A DNA stretch of 64,000 bases from Ruminococcus sp. (GCA_021202895.1 JAJQCE010000024.1:119910-183909), one strand, 5' to 3'. Counted from the first letter of the stretch, positions 28,763 to 38,746 are shown. Translations and numbers: made by a program. Notes: generated from the letters alone by a model not told the origin.

Positions 28763-28848
28763 AAAGTTTTCTATTAAATCTAATATTGTCTTTTCATATG
28801 GTTAGTTTTAGAGCGGATTGAATTTGTCAATCCGCTCTTTCTTTTTTA
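28763..28848 (+). ncRNA. Candidate ~85-nt small RNA between orphan promoter and terminator
   Basis: Promoter above; ends at AGAGCGGATTGaatttgtCAATCCGCTCTTTCTTTTTT. Confidence 0.4.
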
Positions 28849-29047
28849 TTGATTATTGAAATGATGACAGAGATGATGATGTTTAAGATAATAATCCCAA
28901 TAAGAATGTATATAAGCTTATTTCCTTGTATGCCGTAAGCTATATTTCCTATGTAAGGAATGTTAAATAAAACCTTTCCCTTAACTTCATCAAAATAAAC
29001 ATATTTTGAATCTACAACATCGTTAGCGTCGCCTTTTGTTATATACT
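28827..29047 (-). pseudogene. Truncated type I signal peptidase (SipW-like) C-terminal fragment
   Basis: YITKGDANDVVDSKYVYFDEVKGKVLFNIPYIGNIAYGIQGNKLIYILIGIIILNIIISVIISIINKKERAD*; no start codon upstream. Confidence 0.75.
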
Positions 29048-29180
29048 TTTATAAATTTTAAAATGCAATTTCAAAAAAATATTTTTTGTTAAATTTTTTC
29101 TTTGCTTACAACCTTTCTCGCAAAAAGTCCGCTGTTTCTGCGATGAAAATGTCAGATATACCACATTTAAAACGTTTTTT

Positions 29181-29504
29181 TCAGTCACATGGAAAGTCAG
29201 CTTGTTTGCATAAATCGGCTATTATGTACGACTTTTTATTTTTTATGGAATCAATGCGATCGTACATATTGGTGGCAACGTACTCTATATCATCAGTGCT
29301 GAGAGACGTGATTTTAGCTTTTACAGCTTTAGAAGGCACCTTTTTGCCTTTGATAAGATAGCTTTCTTCGGCTGAAAGCAGTACTTCACAGACAGTTTGC
29401 TTATTGCCCGAAAGCTTTTTTAAAGCCTCATGCAATTCTAATAAAGCGATTTCTAACATCATGCTTGATTGCTTGCCAGACTTTGATAAATTGTTACAAA
29501 TCAT
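29181..29504 (-). CDS. Possible replication-organizer-like C-terminal fragment (DUF6017-like)
   Basis: STDDIEYVATNMYDRIDSIKNKKSYIIADL resembles C-termini of mobile-element replication proteins; family assignment uncertain. Confidence 0.35.
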   Translation of the reverse strand: MICNNLSKSGKQSSMMLEIALLELHEALKKLSGNKQTVCEVLLSAEESYLIKGKKVPSKAVKAKITSLSTDDIEYVATNMYDRIDSIKNKKSYIIADLCKQADFPCD

Positions 29505-29543
29505 TTACTAAAATTGATTTCCGTTACAACCTTAGTTTTGTGC

Positions 29544-29572
29544 TTGCATTTTGCTTTCAAATGTGTTATAAT
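29544..29572 (+). promoter_or_regulatory. Promoter upstream of structured region / dus
   Basis: TTGCAT-17 bp-TATAAT. Confidence 0.6.
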
Positions 29573-29578
29573 AAAAGT

Positions 29579-29757
29579 ATGGTGTCCCCTCGCCTTCTTA
29601 GGCGGCTGTAAGCGACATGATAAGTAACATTAGTGTCATACAGCACAAATGTTCTTACAAGTACCGTGCGGCGCTAATGCTGCTTACCAACGCTACTTCC
29701 ATACGGAACAAGCGTTACTTACGCTCCGAGCTTTAAGAAAGTAGCCTTTGTTTTTTG
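29579..29757 (+). ncRNA. Candidate structured RNA upstream of dus
   Basis: Hairpins CGCC/GGCG, GCTGTA/TACAGC with GACA/TGTC, AACGCT/AGCGTT; possible closing CTTCTTAG with TTTAAGAAAG. Confidence 0.4.
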
Positions 29758-29805
29758 TAGAAAAACTAAAGTTCTTTCAATTGCACAGCGTTCTCAATGC
29801 AAGCT

Positions 29806-29881
29806 GGTACAAACCTGCAGTGTGGGTACAAACCTGCGGTGTGGGTACAAACCTGCGGTGTGGGTACAAACCTGCGGTGTG
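29806..29881 (+). repeat. Four tandem 19-bp repeats
   Basis: GGTACAAACCTGC(A/G)GTGTG x4 without spacers. Confidence 0.95.
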
Positions 29882-29959
29882 TACGCAAGTTTAGCTTGCC
29901 TTGCTCCGCTTTAAATAAAAATACTAGTGCATATTTATCGAAATTGTTGGTAAAGACTT

Positions 29960-30976
29960 ATGGAAAAGATTTTAATTGGCAATGTGGAAATTGAAAAAAC
30001 TGCCGCGCTTGCGCCTATGGCGTCTGTAGCGGATAAAACCTATCGCACAATCTGCGCCGAGTTCGGTGCGGCGTATACCGTCAGTGAGATGATTTCAGCT
30101 AAAGGGCTTGTCTATGGCGATAAAAAATCGGCAAGGATGTGCCTGATAAGCGATGCTGAAAGACCCTGCGCTCTTCAGCTTTTTGGAGAGGACGAGTACT
30201 TTGTCGGCAAGGCGGCTTACAAGCTTAACGAATTTTCGCCTGATATAATCGATATAAATATGGGCTGTCCTGTGCCTAAGGTGGTTTCTAACGGAAGCGG
30301 CAGTGCGCTGATGAAGGATACGGCGAGAGCCGAAAGGATAGTTAGGGAAACTGTTAAAAATTCACAGTGTCCAGTCACGGTTAAAATTCGTTCAGGCTGG
30401 GACGAGAGCAGCATTAACGCTGTGGAGTTTGCAAAGGCTATGGAGCAGGCAGGAGCGGCGACAATTGCTGTTCATGGGCGGACGAGGAGGCAGATGTACT
30501 CGGGCAAGGCGGATCTTGATGTTATAGCGCAGGTTAAGCGTGCGGTGAGCGTTCCCGTTATCGGAAACGGCGATGTAGATTCGGCATTAAGGTGCGAGGA
30601 GATGTATCAGAAAACAGGCTGTGATTTAGTGATGATTGGTCGGGCGAGCAACGGCAAGCCGTGGATTTTTGAGGAGGTTTCTCACTATCTTAAGACAGGT
30701 AAGCTTTTGCCGCCAAAGACGCTTGAGCAGCGCATTGAGATTATGCTTAGGCACGCTAGGATGACGGTTGAGGAGCTAGGCGAGTATCAGGGAATGCGTG
30801 AGATGCGGCATAATGTGATTTGGTATGTCAAGGGTATTAAGGGAGCGGCGGCTTTAAGACGTGAATGCAGCGAGCTTGTCGAGCTTAAGCAGCTTGAGAA
30901 TATGGCGCAGAGGATTTTAGACGGTGAAAAAGATGGGGATACTTTATGTGACGGCAACGCCGATAGGCAATCTTGA
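29960..30976 (+). CDS. dus: tRNA-dihydrouridine synthase (DusB-like)
   Basis: DINMGCPVPKVV, VHGRTRRQMYSG, GNGDV motifs. Confidence 0.93.
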   Translation: MEKILIGNVEIEKTAALAPMASVADKTYRTICAEFGAAYTVSEMISAKGLVYGDKKSARMCLISDAERPCALQLFGEDEYFVGKAAYKLNEFSPDIIDINMGCPVPKVVSNGSGSALMKDTARAERIVRETVKNSQCPVTVKIRSGWDESSINAVEFAKAMEQAGAATIAVHGRTRRQMYSGKADLDVIAQVKRAVSVPVIGNGDVDSALRCEEMYQKTGCDLVMIGRASNGKPWIFEEVSHYLKTGKLLPPKTLEQRIEIMLRHARMTVEELGEYQGMREMRHNVIWYVKGIKGAAALRRECSELVELKQLENMAQRILDGEKDGDTLCDGNADRQS

Positions 30977-31766
30977 GGATATGAGCTTTAGAGCAGTAAA
31001 GACGCTTGAAAGCGTGGACTTTATCTGTGCGGAGGACACTCGCGTTTCGGCTAAGCTTCTTAAATATTTTGAGATAAAAAAGCCGTTGGTGAGCTACCAT
31101 GAGCATAACGCCCGTGAGGCGGGAGAGAGGATAATTTCACGGCTGGTTGGCGGAGAAAGTGCGGCGATTATAACCGATGCGGGAATGCCCTGCATTTCAG
31201 ACCCTGGAGAGCTTTTGGTAAAGCTGTGCGCTGAAAACGGTGTTGAGGTGAGAGCAGTGCCGGGAGCCTGCGCTGTTGTTTCGGCACTTGCAGTGAGCGG
31301 ACTTGACACGAACGGATTTTACTTTGTCGGATTTTTGCCGACGCAGGAGCGGCTTTTGAAAAATAAGCTTGCCTCTGTCTGCGCTCTTGACGTTACTCTC
31401 GTTTTTTACGAAGCTCCGCACCGACTTAAGCGGACGCTTGAGCGGCTGTATGAATTTCTGGGCGAGCGGAAAATTTCACTTTGCCGAGAGCTAACCAAGC
31501 TTCACGAGGAGGTAATACGCACGACAATTTCTCAGGCTATCAAGCTTTATTCTGACAGCGAGCCGAGAGGTGAGTTTGTGCTTGTCGTGGAGGGCGCACA
31601 GCATTCTCCTGACAGTGAGGACACTCCTGAAGCGGCGCTTGAGCGTGTTAAGGCTCTGGTGAACAAGGGTATGCGTCCTGCTGACGCTTGTCGGGAAATA
31701 GCAAGGGTTTCACGCTTTTCAAAGGGAGAGCTCTACTCTTTGCTTTTGGAGAAGAATGATGGCTGA
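30924..31766 (+). CDS. rsmI: 16S rRNA (cytidine1402-2'-O)-methyltransferase
   Basis: LYVTATPIGNLEDMSFRAVKTLE; ITDAGMPCISDPGE. Confidence 0.95.
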   Translation: MKKMGILYVTATPIGNLEDMSFRAVKTLESVDFICAEDTRVSAKLLKYFEIKKPLVSYHEHNAREAGERIISRLVGGESAAIITDAGMPCISDPGELLVKLCAENGVEVRAVPGACAVVSALAVSGLDTNGFYFVGFLPTQERLLKNKLASVCALDVTLVFYEAPHRLKRTLERLYEFLGERKISLCRELTKLHEEVIRTTISQAIKLYSDSEPRGEFVLVVEGAQHSPDSEDTPEAALERVKALVNKGMRPADACREIARVSRFSKGELYSLLLEKNDG

Positions 31767-32244
31767 TTTGATTGAAATAGGGGCGATGAGCGAGGAAAAT
31801 TACGCTTTGGCGGCTGAAATTGAAGCGGAGTGCTTCTCTGACAATCCGTGGACGCTTAATCAGTTTCACGAGGAGCTTTCGCTTGACTTTTCGCGGACGT
31901 TTATCGCCTACCTTGACGGCGAAGCGGCAGGCTTTGTGAATATGTGGCTCACTCCTCCGCTTGCGATAATAAACAACATTGCCGTGAGAGCAGACAGGCG
32001 CAGACTGGGAATCGGCGCACTTTTAATGCAAAGAGCGATTGACGAATGCGGCGAGTGCAGCTCGCTTTCGCTTGAAGTCAGAGTTTCAAATTCGGCGGCT
32101 ATCAGCTTTTACGACGGCTTTGGATTTACTCAGGTGGGACTTAGGAAAAATTTCTACTCCAACCCTAAAGAGGACGCATACATAATGACTAAATTTAAGA
32201 AAAAGGATACTGATAAAAGTGGAGATTCAGGGGCTGACGGCTGA
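31756..32244 (+). CDS. rimI: Ribosomal-protein-alanine N-acetyltransferase
   Basis: GNAT fold; ADRRRLGIGALLMQ; next to tsaD. Confidence 0.85.
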   Translation: MMADLIEIGAMSEENYALAAEIEAECFSDNPWTLNQFHEELSLDFSRTFIAYLDGEAAGFVNMWLTPPLAIINNIAVRADRRRLGIGALLMQRAIDECGECSSLSLEVRVSNSAAISFYDGFGFTQVGLRKNFYSNPKEDAYIMTKFKKKDTDKSGDSGADG

Positions 32245-32932
32245 AAAAATCGGCGGTATTTCGCTGTATATTTCTCAAAATCACCGCTTTGGAACGGACG
32301 CCTTTCTGCTTGCGGATTTTGCCGCTCCAAGGCATATCGACAGCGTTTGCGACCTCTGCTCAGGCTGCGGAATTGTCGCCGCTGTGATGTGGGAGCGATT
32401 TAAGCCTAAGAAAATTGAAACGGTGGAAATCGATGAGGAGGCTGCGGCTCTGCAAAGGCTTACTGTACAAAAAAGCGGACTGAAAGCTTTCTCTGTCGTC
32501 CGCATGGATTTAAAGGAGTACAAGCCCGAGCGTGAGCTTGACGTTATCACCTGCAATCCGCCATACAAGCTTGACGGCACGGGGCTTAAGAACAAAAGCG
32601 AAGCGGCTGTGAACGCTCGTCACGAGGTGCTTTGCAGGTTTGAGGACGTCTGCGAAGCGGCGGCAGGAGCTTTGAAATACGGCGGCAGGCTGTGCGTTTG
32701 CAACCGTCCGCAGAGGCTGTGCGACATGATGTGTCAGATGAGAGCGTGCGGAATCGAGCCTAAACGAATGAGGTTAGTGTCCAAAAATTCGGACAGTGAA
32801 CCTTGGCTTGTTCTTTTGGAGGGCAGAAAGGGCGGCTCGCCGTTTTTAAAGGTTGAGCGAACGCTTTTCACCTGCAACGAGGACGGCTCACGCTCGGACG
32901 AGCTTAAGAGCGTATATATCGGAGATTATTAA
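32219..32932 (+). CDS. tRNA1(Val) adenine N6-methyltransferase-like
   Basis: VCDLCSGCGIVA and TCNPPYK motifs. Confidence 0.85.
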   Translation: MEIQGLTAEKIGGISLYISQNHRFGTDAFLLADFAAPRHIDSVCDLCSGCGIVAAVMWERFKPKKIETVEIDEEAAALQRLTVQKSGLKAFSVVRMDLKEYKPERELDVITCNPPYKLDGTGLKNKSEAAVNARHEVLCRFEDVCEAAAGALKYGGRLCVCNRPQRLCDMMCQMRACGIEPKRMRLVSKNSDSEPWLVLLEGRKGGSPFLKVERTLFTCNEDGSRSDELKSVYIGDY

Positions 32933-32974
32933 GTGTACAAATTTTTGTACTTTAAATTGAGAGGAAGCAAGGCT

Positions 32975-33979
32975 ATGAAAATTCTTGGAATTGAAAGCTC
33001 CTGCGATGAAACTGCGGCTGCGGTGTCGCTTGACGGGCGAGAGATTCTTTCAAACGTAGTTGCAAGTCAGGTTGACGAGCATAGGCTTTACGGAGGAGTT
33101 GTGCCTGAAATAGCTTCGAGGCGGCATGTAGAAAATATCTCGCAGGTTGTCAATGAATCGCTGAAAAGAGCCGACTGTGAGCTTTCGGAGATTGACGCTG
33201 TGGCTGTGACCTATGCGCCGGGGCTTATAGGCGCGCTGCTTGTCGGCGTGAGCTTTGCTAAGGGGCTTGCGATGGCGGCGAAAAAGCCGCTTGTGCCTGT
33301 TCATCACATTGCAGGGCATATTGCGGCGAATTACATCACTCACAGGGAGCTTGAACCGCCGTTTCTGTGTCTTGTGGTTTCAGGCGGACATACGCATATA
33401 ATTTCAGTGAGCGATTACACGCATTTTCAGCTTTTAGGCAGGACGAGAGATGATGCGGCTGGAGAATGCTTTGACAAGGCGGCACGGGTGTTAGGATATG
33501 AATATCCTGGAGGAAAATATATAGAGCTTGCGGCTAGGAGCGGCAACCCGAAGGCTTATGCGCTTCCTAAACCAAGGGTTGCAGGGAGCGAGCTTGACTT
33601 TTCATTTTCAGGGCTTAAGACGGCGGTGATAAACACTGTGCATAACGCAGAGCAAAAGGGTGAGCATATCAACCGTGAGGACATGGCGGCTTCATTTCAA
33701 AGCACTGTCGCTGAAATTCTGGTTGAGCATACCTTGGCGGCGGCTAGAGAAGAAAGCAGCGAAAAGCTTGTCATCGCAGGCGGAGTTTCGGCTAATACGG
33801 CAATCAGGGAGAGCTTTGAAAGGGCTTGCGAGGAAAGTGGAATTAAGCTTTATATGCCGAAGCTGGAATATTGCGGCGACAACGGAGCTATGATTGCCTG
33901 TCAGGGATACTATGATTTTCTTGACGGCAGGAGAGCGGACGAGAGCTTAAACGCAGTCGCTTCGCTTTCGCTTGGATAA
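32975..33979 (+). CDS. tsaD: tRNA threonylcarbamoyladenosine transferase
   Basis: MKILGIESSCDETAAAV; HIAGHIAAN; likely start at 32975. Confidence 0.97.
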   Translation: MKILGIESSCDETAAAVSLDGREILSNVVASQVDEHRLYGGVVPEIASRRHVENISQVVNESLKRADCELSEIDAVAVTYAPGLIGALLVGVSFAKGLAMAAKKPLVPVHHIAGHIAANYITHRELEPPFLCLVVSGGHTHIISVSDYTHFQLLGRTRDDAAGECFDKAARVLGYEYPGGKYIELAARSGNPKAYALPKPRVAGSELDFSFSGLKTAVINTVHNAEQKGEHINREDMAASFQSTVAEILVEHTLAAAREESSEKLVIAGGVSANTAIRESFERACEESGIKLYMPKLEYCGDNGAMIACQGYYDFLDGRRADESLNAVASLSLG

Positions 33980-34001
33980 TTTAAACGGAGGAGAGTAGGC
34001 T

Positions 34002-36554
34002 ATGAAAATACTTGCTATAGACGGCAACAGCATAATGAACCGAGCGTTTTACGGGATAAAGGCTCTGGCTACCTCAAAGGGAGAGTATACCAACGCTATT
34101 ACGGGATTTATGAATATATATCTGCGTGAAATCGGCGTGGTCAAGCCTGACTGCGTGGCTGTGGCTTTTGACAGGCGAGAGCCTACCTTTAGGCACAAGG
34201 CGGATTCGAGCTACAAGGCGAACAGAAAGGGTATGCCGGACGAGCTTGCTCAGCAAATGCCGCTTATCAAGGAGATTCTGGGCGATATGGGAGTTAGGAC
34301 GGTCGAATGTGCAGGCTATGAGGCGGACGACATTCTCGGAACTCTCTCAAACATTTTTTCGGGCGAGGACGAGTGCGTTATTCTGACGGGCGACCGTGAC
34401 AGCTTGCAGCTTTTGAGCGACAGCTGTACAGTGCGGCTTGCGACAAACCGTGAAACGCTGGAATACAGCGTGCAGAGCTTTGAGGAGGAATATGGGCTTG
34501 AGCCTAAGCAGCTTATCGATTTAAAGGGGCTTATGGGAGACGCTTCGGACAACATTTCAGGCGTTAGGGGAATAGGAAAAAAGACGGCTTCGGCTCTTAT
34601 CGCAGAGCAGGGGAGCGTTGAGAATCTGTACGAAAATCTGGACAGTATGACGCTCACGAGGTCGGTCAGAGATAAGCTTGAAAGCGGCAGAGAGGATGCG
34701 TTTAACAGCAAATATCTAGCGACAATTGTACTTGAAGCTCCGATTGATAGGGACAAGGAAGGCTATCTGATTGGTGAGGTAAAGGCTGACAAGCTAAGAG
34801 AGCTGCTTAGTCGCCTTGAGATGAGCAGGCTTATGAAACGGCTGGAGCTTGTCGGAGAGAACGCTCACAAGGACGAGGCTGTCGAGGCGAAGGATTTAGC
34901 TCCGCTTGAGGTTGCTAAGCTTGAGAGCGCAGACTTAATTACAGATAAGTCGGTTTTCACGCTTGAGGGCGGTGCGCTTTCGGTTGAGTGCAAAGGAAGG
35001 GTTTACTTCACGACTGACGAGGAGGTTATCAGGGCTTATTTTGAAAGCGATTATGAGAAACGGTGCTTTTGCTCAAAGGACGCTTACAGGTGGTGCTTTG
35101 AAAGAGGGGTTCAGCTTAAGGGGCTGACCTTTTCCTGCGATTTAGCGGGGTATCTGCTCAATTCGCTTTCGAGTGAGTACACGGTCGAGGGGCTTTGTCT
35201 TGACTACAAGGTGAGCTACCGCAGCGACATGAAGGAGTATGCCGACGTATCAACCCTTGCGGCGTTGTCCGACAGGCTTAAGCAGGAGCTTGAAGCTAAT
35301 GAAATGATTAAGCTTTTTAATGAAATTGAGCTGCCACTTAGCGAGGTTCTAGCTTCGATGGAATTTTACGGAGTGAAAGCGGACGCTGACGGAATAAGAG
35401 CATTCGGAGAGAAGCTTAAGACGCAGCTTGACGGCTTGACGGAGGAGATTTACGCTCTTGCAGGGTGTGAATTTAACATCTCCAGTCCGAAACAGCTCGG
35501 AAAGGTGCTGTTTGAGGATTTAAACCTGCCTAACAAAAGGAAAACCAAGAGCGGCTACTCGACAAATGCGCAGGTGCTTGAGGCGATTGCGGACAAGCAC
35601 CCGATTGTGCCGAAGGTGCTGGAATACCGCACTCTTTCAAAGCTTAATTCCACTTATGTGGACGGGCTTTTAAAGCAGATTCACGCTGACGGGAGAGTTC
35701 ACAGCGTGTTTAAGCAGACGGAAACGAGAACGGGGAGGATAAGCTCAACCGAGCCTAATATGCAGAATATTCCTGTGAGAAAGCCGATAGGGCGAGAAAT
35801 GCGCCGCTTTTTCACGGCGCAGGAGGGCTGTCTGCTGATTGACGCAGACTATTCGCAGATTGAGCTTAGAGTGCTTGCAAGCGTTTGCGGCGATGAAAAT
35901 ATGCGTCAGGCTTTCCTTAGCGGCAAGGACATTCACACCTCGACTGCGGCGCAGGTTTTCGACCTACCCGAGGAGTTTGTTTCGGAGGAAATGCGCCATG
36001 CGGCTAAGGCGGTGAACTTCGGCATTATTTACGGCATTGGAGCCTACTCGCTGTCGGAAGACATAGGCGTAAGCTATGCGGAGGCGAAAAGGTACATTCA
36101 GAGCTATCTGGACAACTTTCCCAACGTCACAAAGTTTATGAATGAAACAGTAGACTTTGGAATTAAAAACGGCTATGTGACGACAATTTTTTCACGGCGA
36201 AGATACATTCCCGAGTTTAAATCTTCAAGCAAGCAGGTGCAGGCTTTCGGCAAGCGAGCGGCGATGAATGCGCCGATTCAGGGAGCGGCGGCGGACATTA
36301 TCAAGCTTGCGATGGTAAAGGTTTACAATGCGCTGAAGGAGGAGCTGCCGCAGGCTAAGCTGATTTTGCAGGTGCATGACGAGCTTATTCTCGAAGTACC
36401 GAAGCGCTTCGCACAGCAGGCGGCTCAGCTTTTAAAGCGTGAGATGGAATCGGTAATGGAGGGTGCATCAGCCTTGTACGGAGTGAAGGAATTTTCAGTT
36501 CCGCTGACGGCGGACGTTCACTGCGGCGAAAGCTGGTTTGAGGCTAAACAATAA
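34002..36554 (+). CDS. polA: DNA polymerase I
   Basis: 5'-3' exonuclease N-terminus and DADYSQIELRVLA / QVHDELILEVP polymerase motifs. Confidence 0.97.
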   Translation: MKILAIDGNSIMNRAFYGIKALATSKGEYTNAITGFMNIYLREIGVVKPDCVAVAFDRREPTFRHKADSSYKANRKGMPDELAQQMPLIKEILGDMGVRTVECAGYEADDILGTLSNIFSGEDECVILTGDRDSLQLLSDSCTVRLATNRETLEYSVQSFEEEYGLEPKQLIDLKGLMGDASDNISGVRGIGKKTASALIAEQGSVENLYENLDSMTLTRSVRDKLESGREDAFNSKYLATIVLEAPIDRDKEGYLIGEVKADKLRELLSRLEMSRLMKRLELVGENAHKDEAVEAKDLAPLEVAKLESADLITDKSVFTLEGGALSVECKGRVYFTTDEEVIRAYFESDYEKRCFCSKDAYRWCFERGVQLKGLTFSCDLAGYLLNSLSSEYTVEGLCLDYKVSYRSDMKEYADVSTLAALSDRLKQELEANEMIKLFNEIELPLSEVLASMEFYGVKADADGIRAFGEKLKTQLDGLTEEIYALAGCEFNISSPKQLGKVLFEDLNLPNKRKTKSGYSTNAQVLEAIADKHPIVPKVLEYRTLSKLNSTYVDGLLKQIHADGRVHSVFKQTETRTGRISSTEPNMQNIPVRKPIGREMRRFFTAQEGCLLIDADYSQIELRVLASVCGDENMRQAFLSGKDIHTSTAAQVFDLPEEFVSEEMRHAAKAVNFGIIYGIGAYSLSEDIGVSYAEAKRYIQSYLDNFPNVTKFMNETVDFGIKNGYVTTIFSRRRYIPEFKSSSKQVQAFGKRAAMNAPIQGAAADIIKLAMVKVYNALKEELPQAKLILQVHDELILEVPKRFAQQAAQLLKREMESVMEGASALYGVKEFSVPLTADVHCGESWFEAKQ

Positions 36555-36679
36555 CTGGGCTTGCTCAAATCTTTGTTTTGACTTTCACTTTGCTTTGCAA
36601 AACTCCATAACTTTAGCTTGTATGGTAGTTGACTAAATTTTAATTTGAATATTTAAATATCCCATAAGGAGAGAAAATT

Positions 36680-37513
36680 ATGCAAAGAAGATATGCTATT
36701 TTAGGACAAACACTTGGACACACGATGAGTCCTCCAATTCACAAGGCTCTTTTTGAGCTTAAGGGAAGAGAATTTTCCTATGAGGTGATTGAGTTAGAGC
36801 CGAGTGAGCTTGGTGAGATGGACGTCAAACTTAACGAGCTTAAAGGGGTAAACGTGACGATACCGTACAAAGTTAAAATCATTGACTTTTTAGATGAGCT
36901 TGGCGAAACGGCGAAGCGTTACAACTCTGTGAACTGCATTGACTGCAAGGACGGCAAGCGTATCGGCTACAACACCGACTGCGTGGGCTTTCTCGAAGCA
37001 ATTAGGGCGATGGAGGTCAATTTGAGCGGCGAGGCGCTGCTTATCGGCTGCGGAGGTGTAGGGCGAATGATGGCGATTGAAGCGGCTCTGGCAGGTGCAA
37101 GGCTGACAATTGCGGTTTTGGAATCCGACCTGCCGCTTGCAGAGCAGACGCTCAAGGAAATCAAGGTGATGAAGCCTAACGCAAGCGTCAAAATCGTGCT
37201 GAACACCGAGATTGACGCCGCAGCTCACTACGACCTGCTGATGAACGCCTCTCCTGTGGGAATGTATCCTAAAGTTGACGCCTGTCCTGTGAGCGACGAG
37301 GTAATCAGGGCTAGCGACGCAGTTTTTGACGTGGTTTACAATCCCGGTCAGACGCAGCTGCTCAAAAAGGCAAAGGAGTACGGCAAAAGGTGTGCAGGCG
37401 GCATGGCAATGCTGGTTTGGCAGGCGGTAAAAGCGCACGAAATCTGGGATGGCGACAGCTACACCGACGAAGAGATTGACAGGATTATTGAGAGTGTTCA
37501 GAGGCTAGTTTGA
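36680..37513 (+). CDS. aroE: Shikimate dehydrogenase
   Basis: GQTLGHTMSPPIHKALF; GVNVTIPYKV; GCGGVGRM. Confidence 0.95.
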   Translation: MQRRYAILGQTLGHTMSPPIHKALFELKGREFSYEVIELEPSELGEMDVKLNELKGVNVTIPYKVKIIDFLDELGETAKRYNSVNCIDCKDGKRIGYNTDCVGFLEAIRAMEVNLSGEALLIGCGGVGRMMAIEAALAGARLTIAVLESDLPLAEQTLKEIKVMKPNASVKIVLNTEIDAAAHYDLLMNASPVGMYPKVDACPVSDEVIRASDAVFDVVYNPGQTQLLKKAKEYGKRCAGGMAMLVWQAVKAHEIWDGDSYTDEEIDRIIESVQRLV

Positions 37514-37579
37514 GACTGGGCTTTAGCTTGATTGCCAAACAAACAAGAGCAAAAGCTCATATTAAGCTATATCAAGGCT

Positions 37580-37659
37580 GCTCACTCTCGCCTTAAATCA
37601 TTTTTAAGGGTCACTTGGGGCATACCGACCCTACCGACCCTACCGACCCTGCCGACCCT
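37580..37659 (-). repeat. Left arm of ~75-bp inverted repeat with 9-bp tandem units
   Basis: TACCGACCC-type unit x4 followed by ggcata...aaatcatttttaagggtca, reverse-complementary to 39008..39081. Confidence 0.88.
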
Positions 37660-37663
37660 TTGA

Positions 37664-38746
37664 TTAGTTATCCAAAACACGTTCAAGGATTATCAAACGG
37701 TCTCCATTTGACTTTTTAGAACTGAATTTGATAGAATGCTCGTGCAGCAGAATATTTTTGTAAATATTAAGCTTCTTTTTAACAACCAGTGGTGAACACT
37801 CAAGCTTCGCCTCCTCACAGAGCGTTGTCGGAGTACACTGTACAAGCTTCCTGCTCTGCATAAAGGCGACAATTTTGTCAATGATTTCATCATGTGCAGG
37901 CTTGTGAGCCTCCTCCTCGCGCTCAAAATCCCATGCGAGCGTCTTGGAATTGCGCCTCAAAATCAGCCTAGAATCGGCAATATCTCGCCCCGAAGCGGTG
38001 AAAATCGCCATGTCGGAGGTGCGCTCCTCCTTGGCTAAAATGAATGCTCCGTCCGCACAGCCGAGCAAACCGTTCGTGCCGCTGATCATGTCGAAGCAGT
38101 CGTCCGACTTCATTTTGCGAGTGTGGTGGACAAGGATAATTGTGATTTCCATTAAATCTGCTATGTTTTTGATAGCTTTAATAATTTCGTAATCTTTGGA
38201 ATAGCTGTAAGAATCGCCATCAAAGCCTCTGATTTTCTGCAAGGTGTCGATGATGACAAGCTCTGTTGACGGGTACAAATCCAAATATAACCTAATTTGT
38301 TCGATAAAACCGTCGCCAAGAGTTTTGCTGTCGCAGATGAGGGAAAGATTTTCATTGTCAAAGACTTCATCTTTGCCCATAATGCAAAGCCTTTGCTGTA
38401 ATCTGGCAAAGCTGTCCTCAAGAGCGAAGTAGGCAACGCCGCACTTGCGGACGTCATGACCCCACAGAGGAGTGCCGTTGCTCACGTTAATTGCAATCTG
38501 CGCAGCGAGAAAGCTCTTGCCAACCTTTGGCGAGCCTGCCAGTATGTACGTTCCCTGACAGAGCAAGCCGCTGATAATTGGCGGTCTGAGCTCATAATTT
38601 TCTCCAAGAAGCTCCTTAGCTGTCATATTTCGGAGATTAGGAATGTTATTTTCTACCAAATCACCGAGGTGCGTCTGCCTGAAATCCTTCATCCTCTCAG
38701 GGTCGTCCTCGATACATTCCTGCAACAGTGTTTTCATTTCTTTCAT
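37664..38746 (-). CDS. RepA-like AAA ATPase (AAA_25/RSF1010 RepA type)
   Basis: LAGSPKVGKSFLA Walker A, ELVIIDTLQKIRG Walker B, VHHTRKMKSDD. Confidence 0.85.
   Translation of the reverse strand: MKEMKTLLQECIEDDPERMKDFRQTHLGDLVENNIPNLRNMTAKELLGENYELRPPIISGLLCQGTYILAGSPKVGKSFLAAQIAINVSNGTPLWGHDVRKCGVAYFALEDSFARLQQRLCIMGKDEVFDNENLSLICDSKTLGDGFIEQIRLYLDLYPSTELVIIDTLQKIRGFDGDSYSYSKDYEIIKAIKNIADLMEITIILVHHTRKMKSDDCFDMISGTNGLLGCADGAFILAKEERTSDMAIFTASGRDIADSRLILRRNSKTLAWDFEREEEAHKPAHDEIIDKIVAFMQSRKLVQCTPTTLCEEAKLECSPLVVKKKLNIYKNILLHEHSIKFSSKKSNGDRLIILERVLDN

Noticed and set aside
29806-29881. Possible CRISPR array
   Set aside because: Units are contiguous 19-mers with no unique spacers, and no cas genes are nearby.
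36890-37438. 182-aa minus-strand ORF
   Set aside because: Fully antisense to aroE, which has clear conserved motifs.
37623-37658. Possible CRISPR or microsatellite only
   Set aside because: 9-bp tandem units are part of a longer inverted repeat shared with 39008-39081, so they are better treated as an element end.
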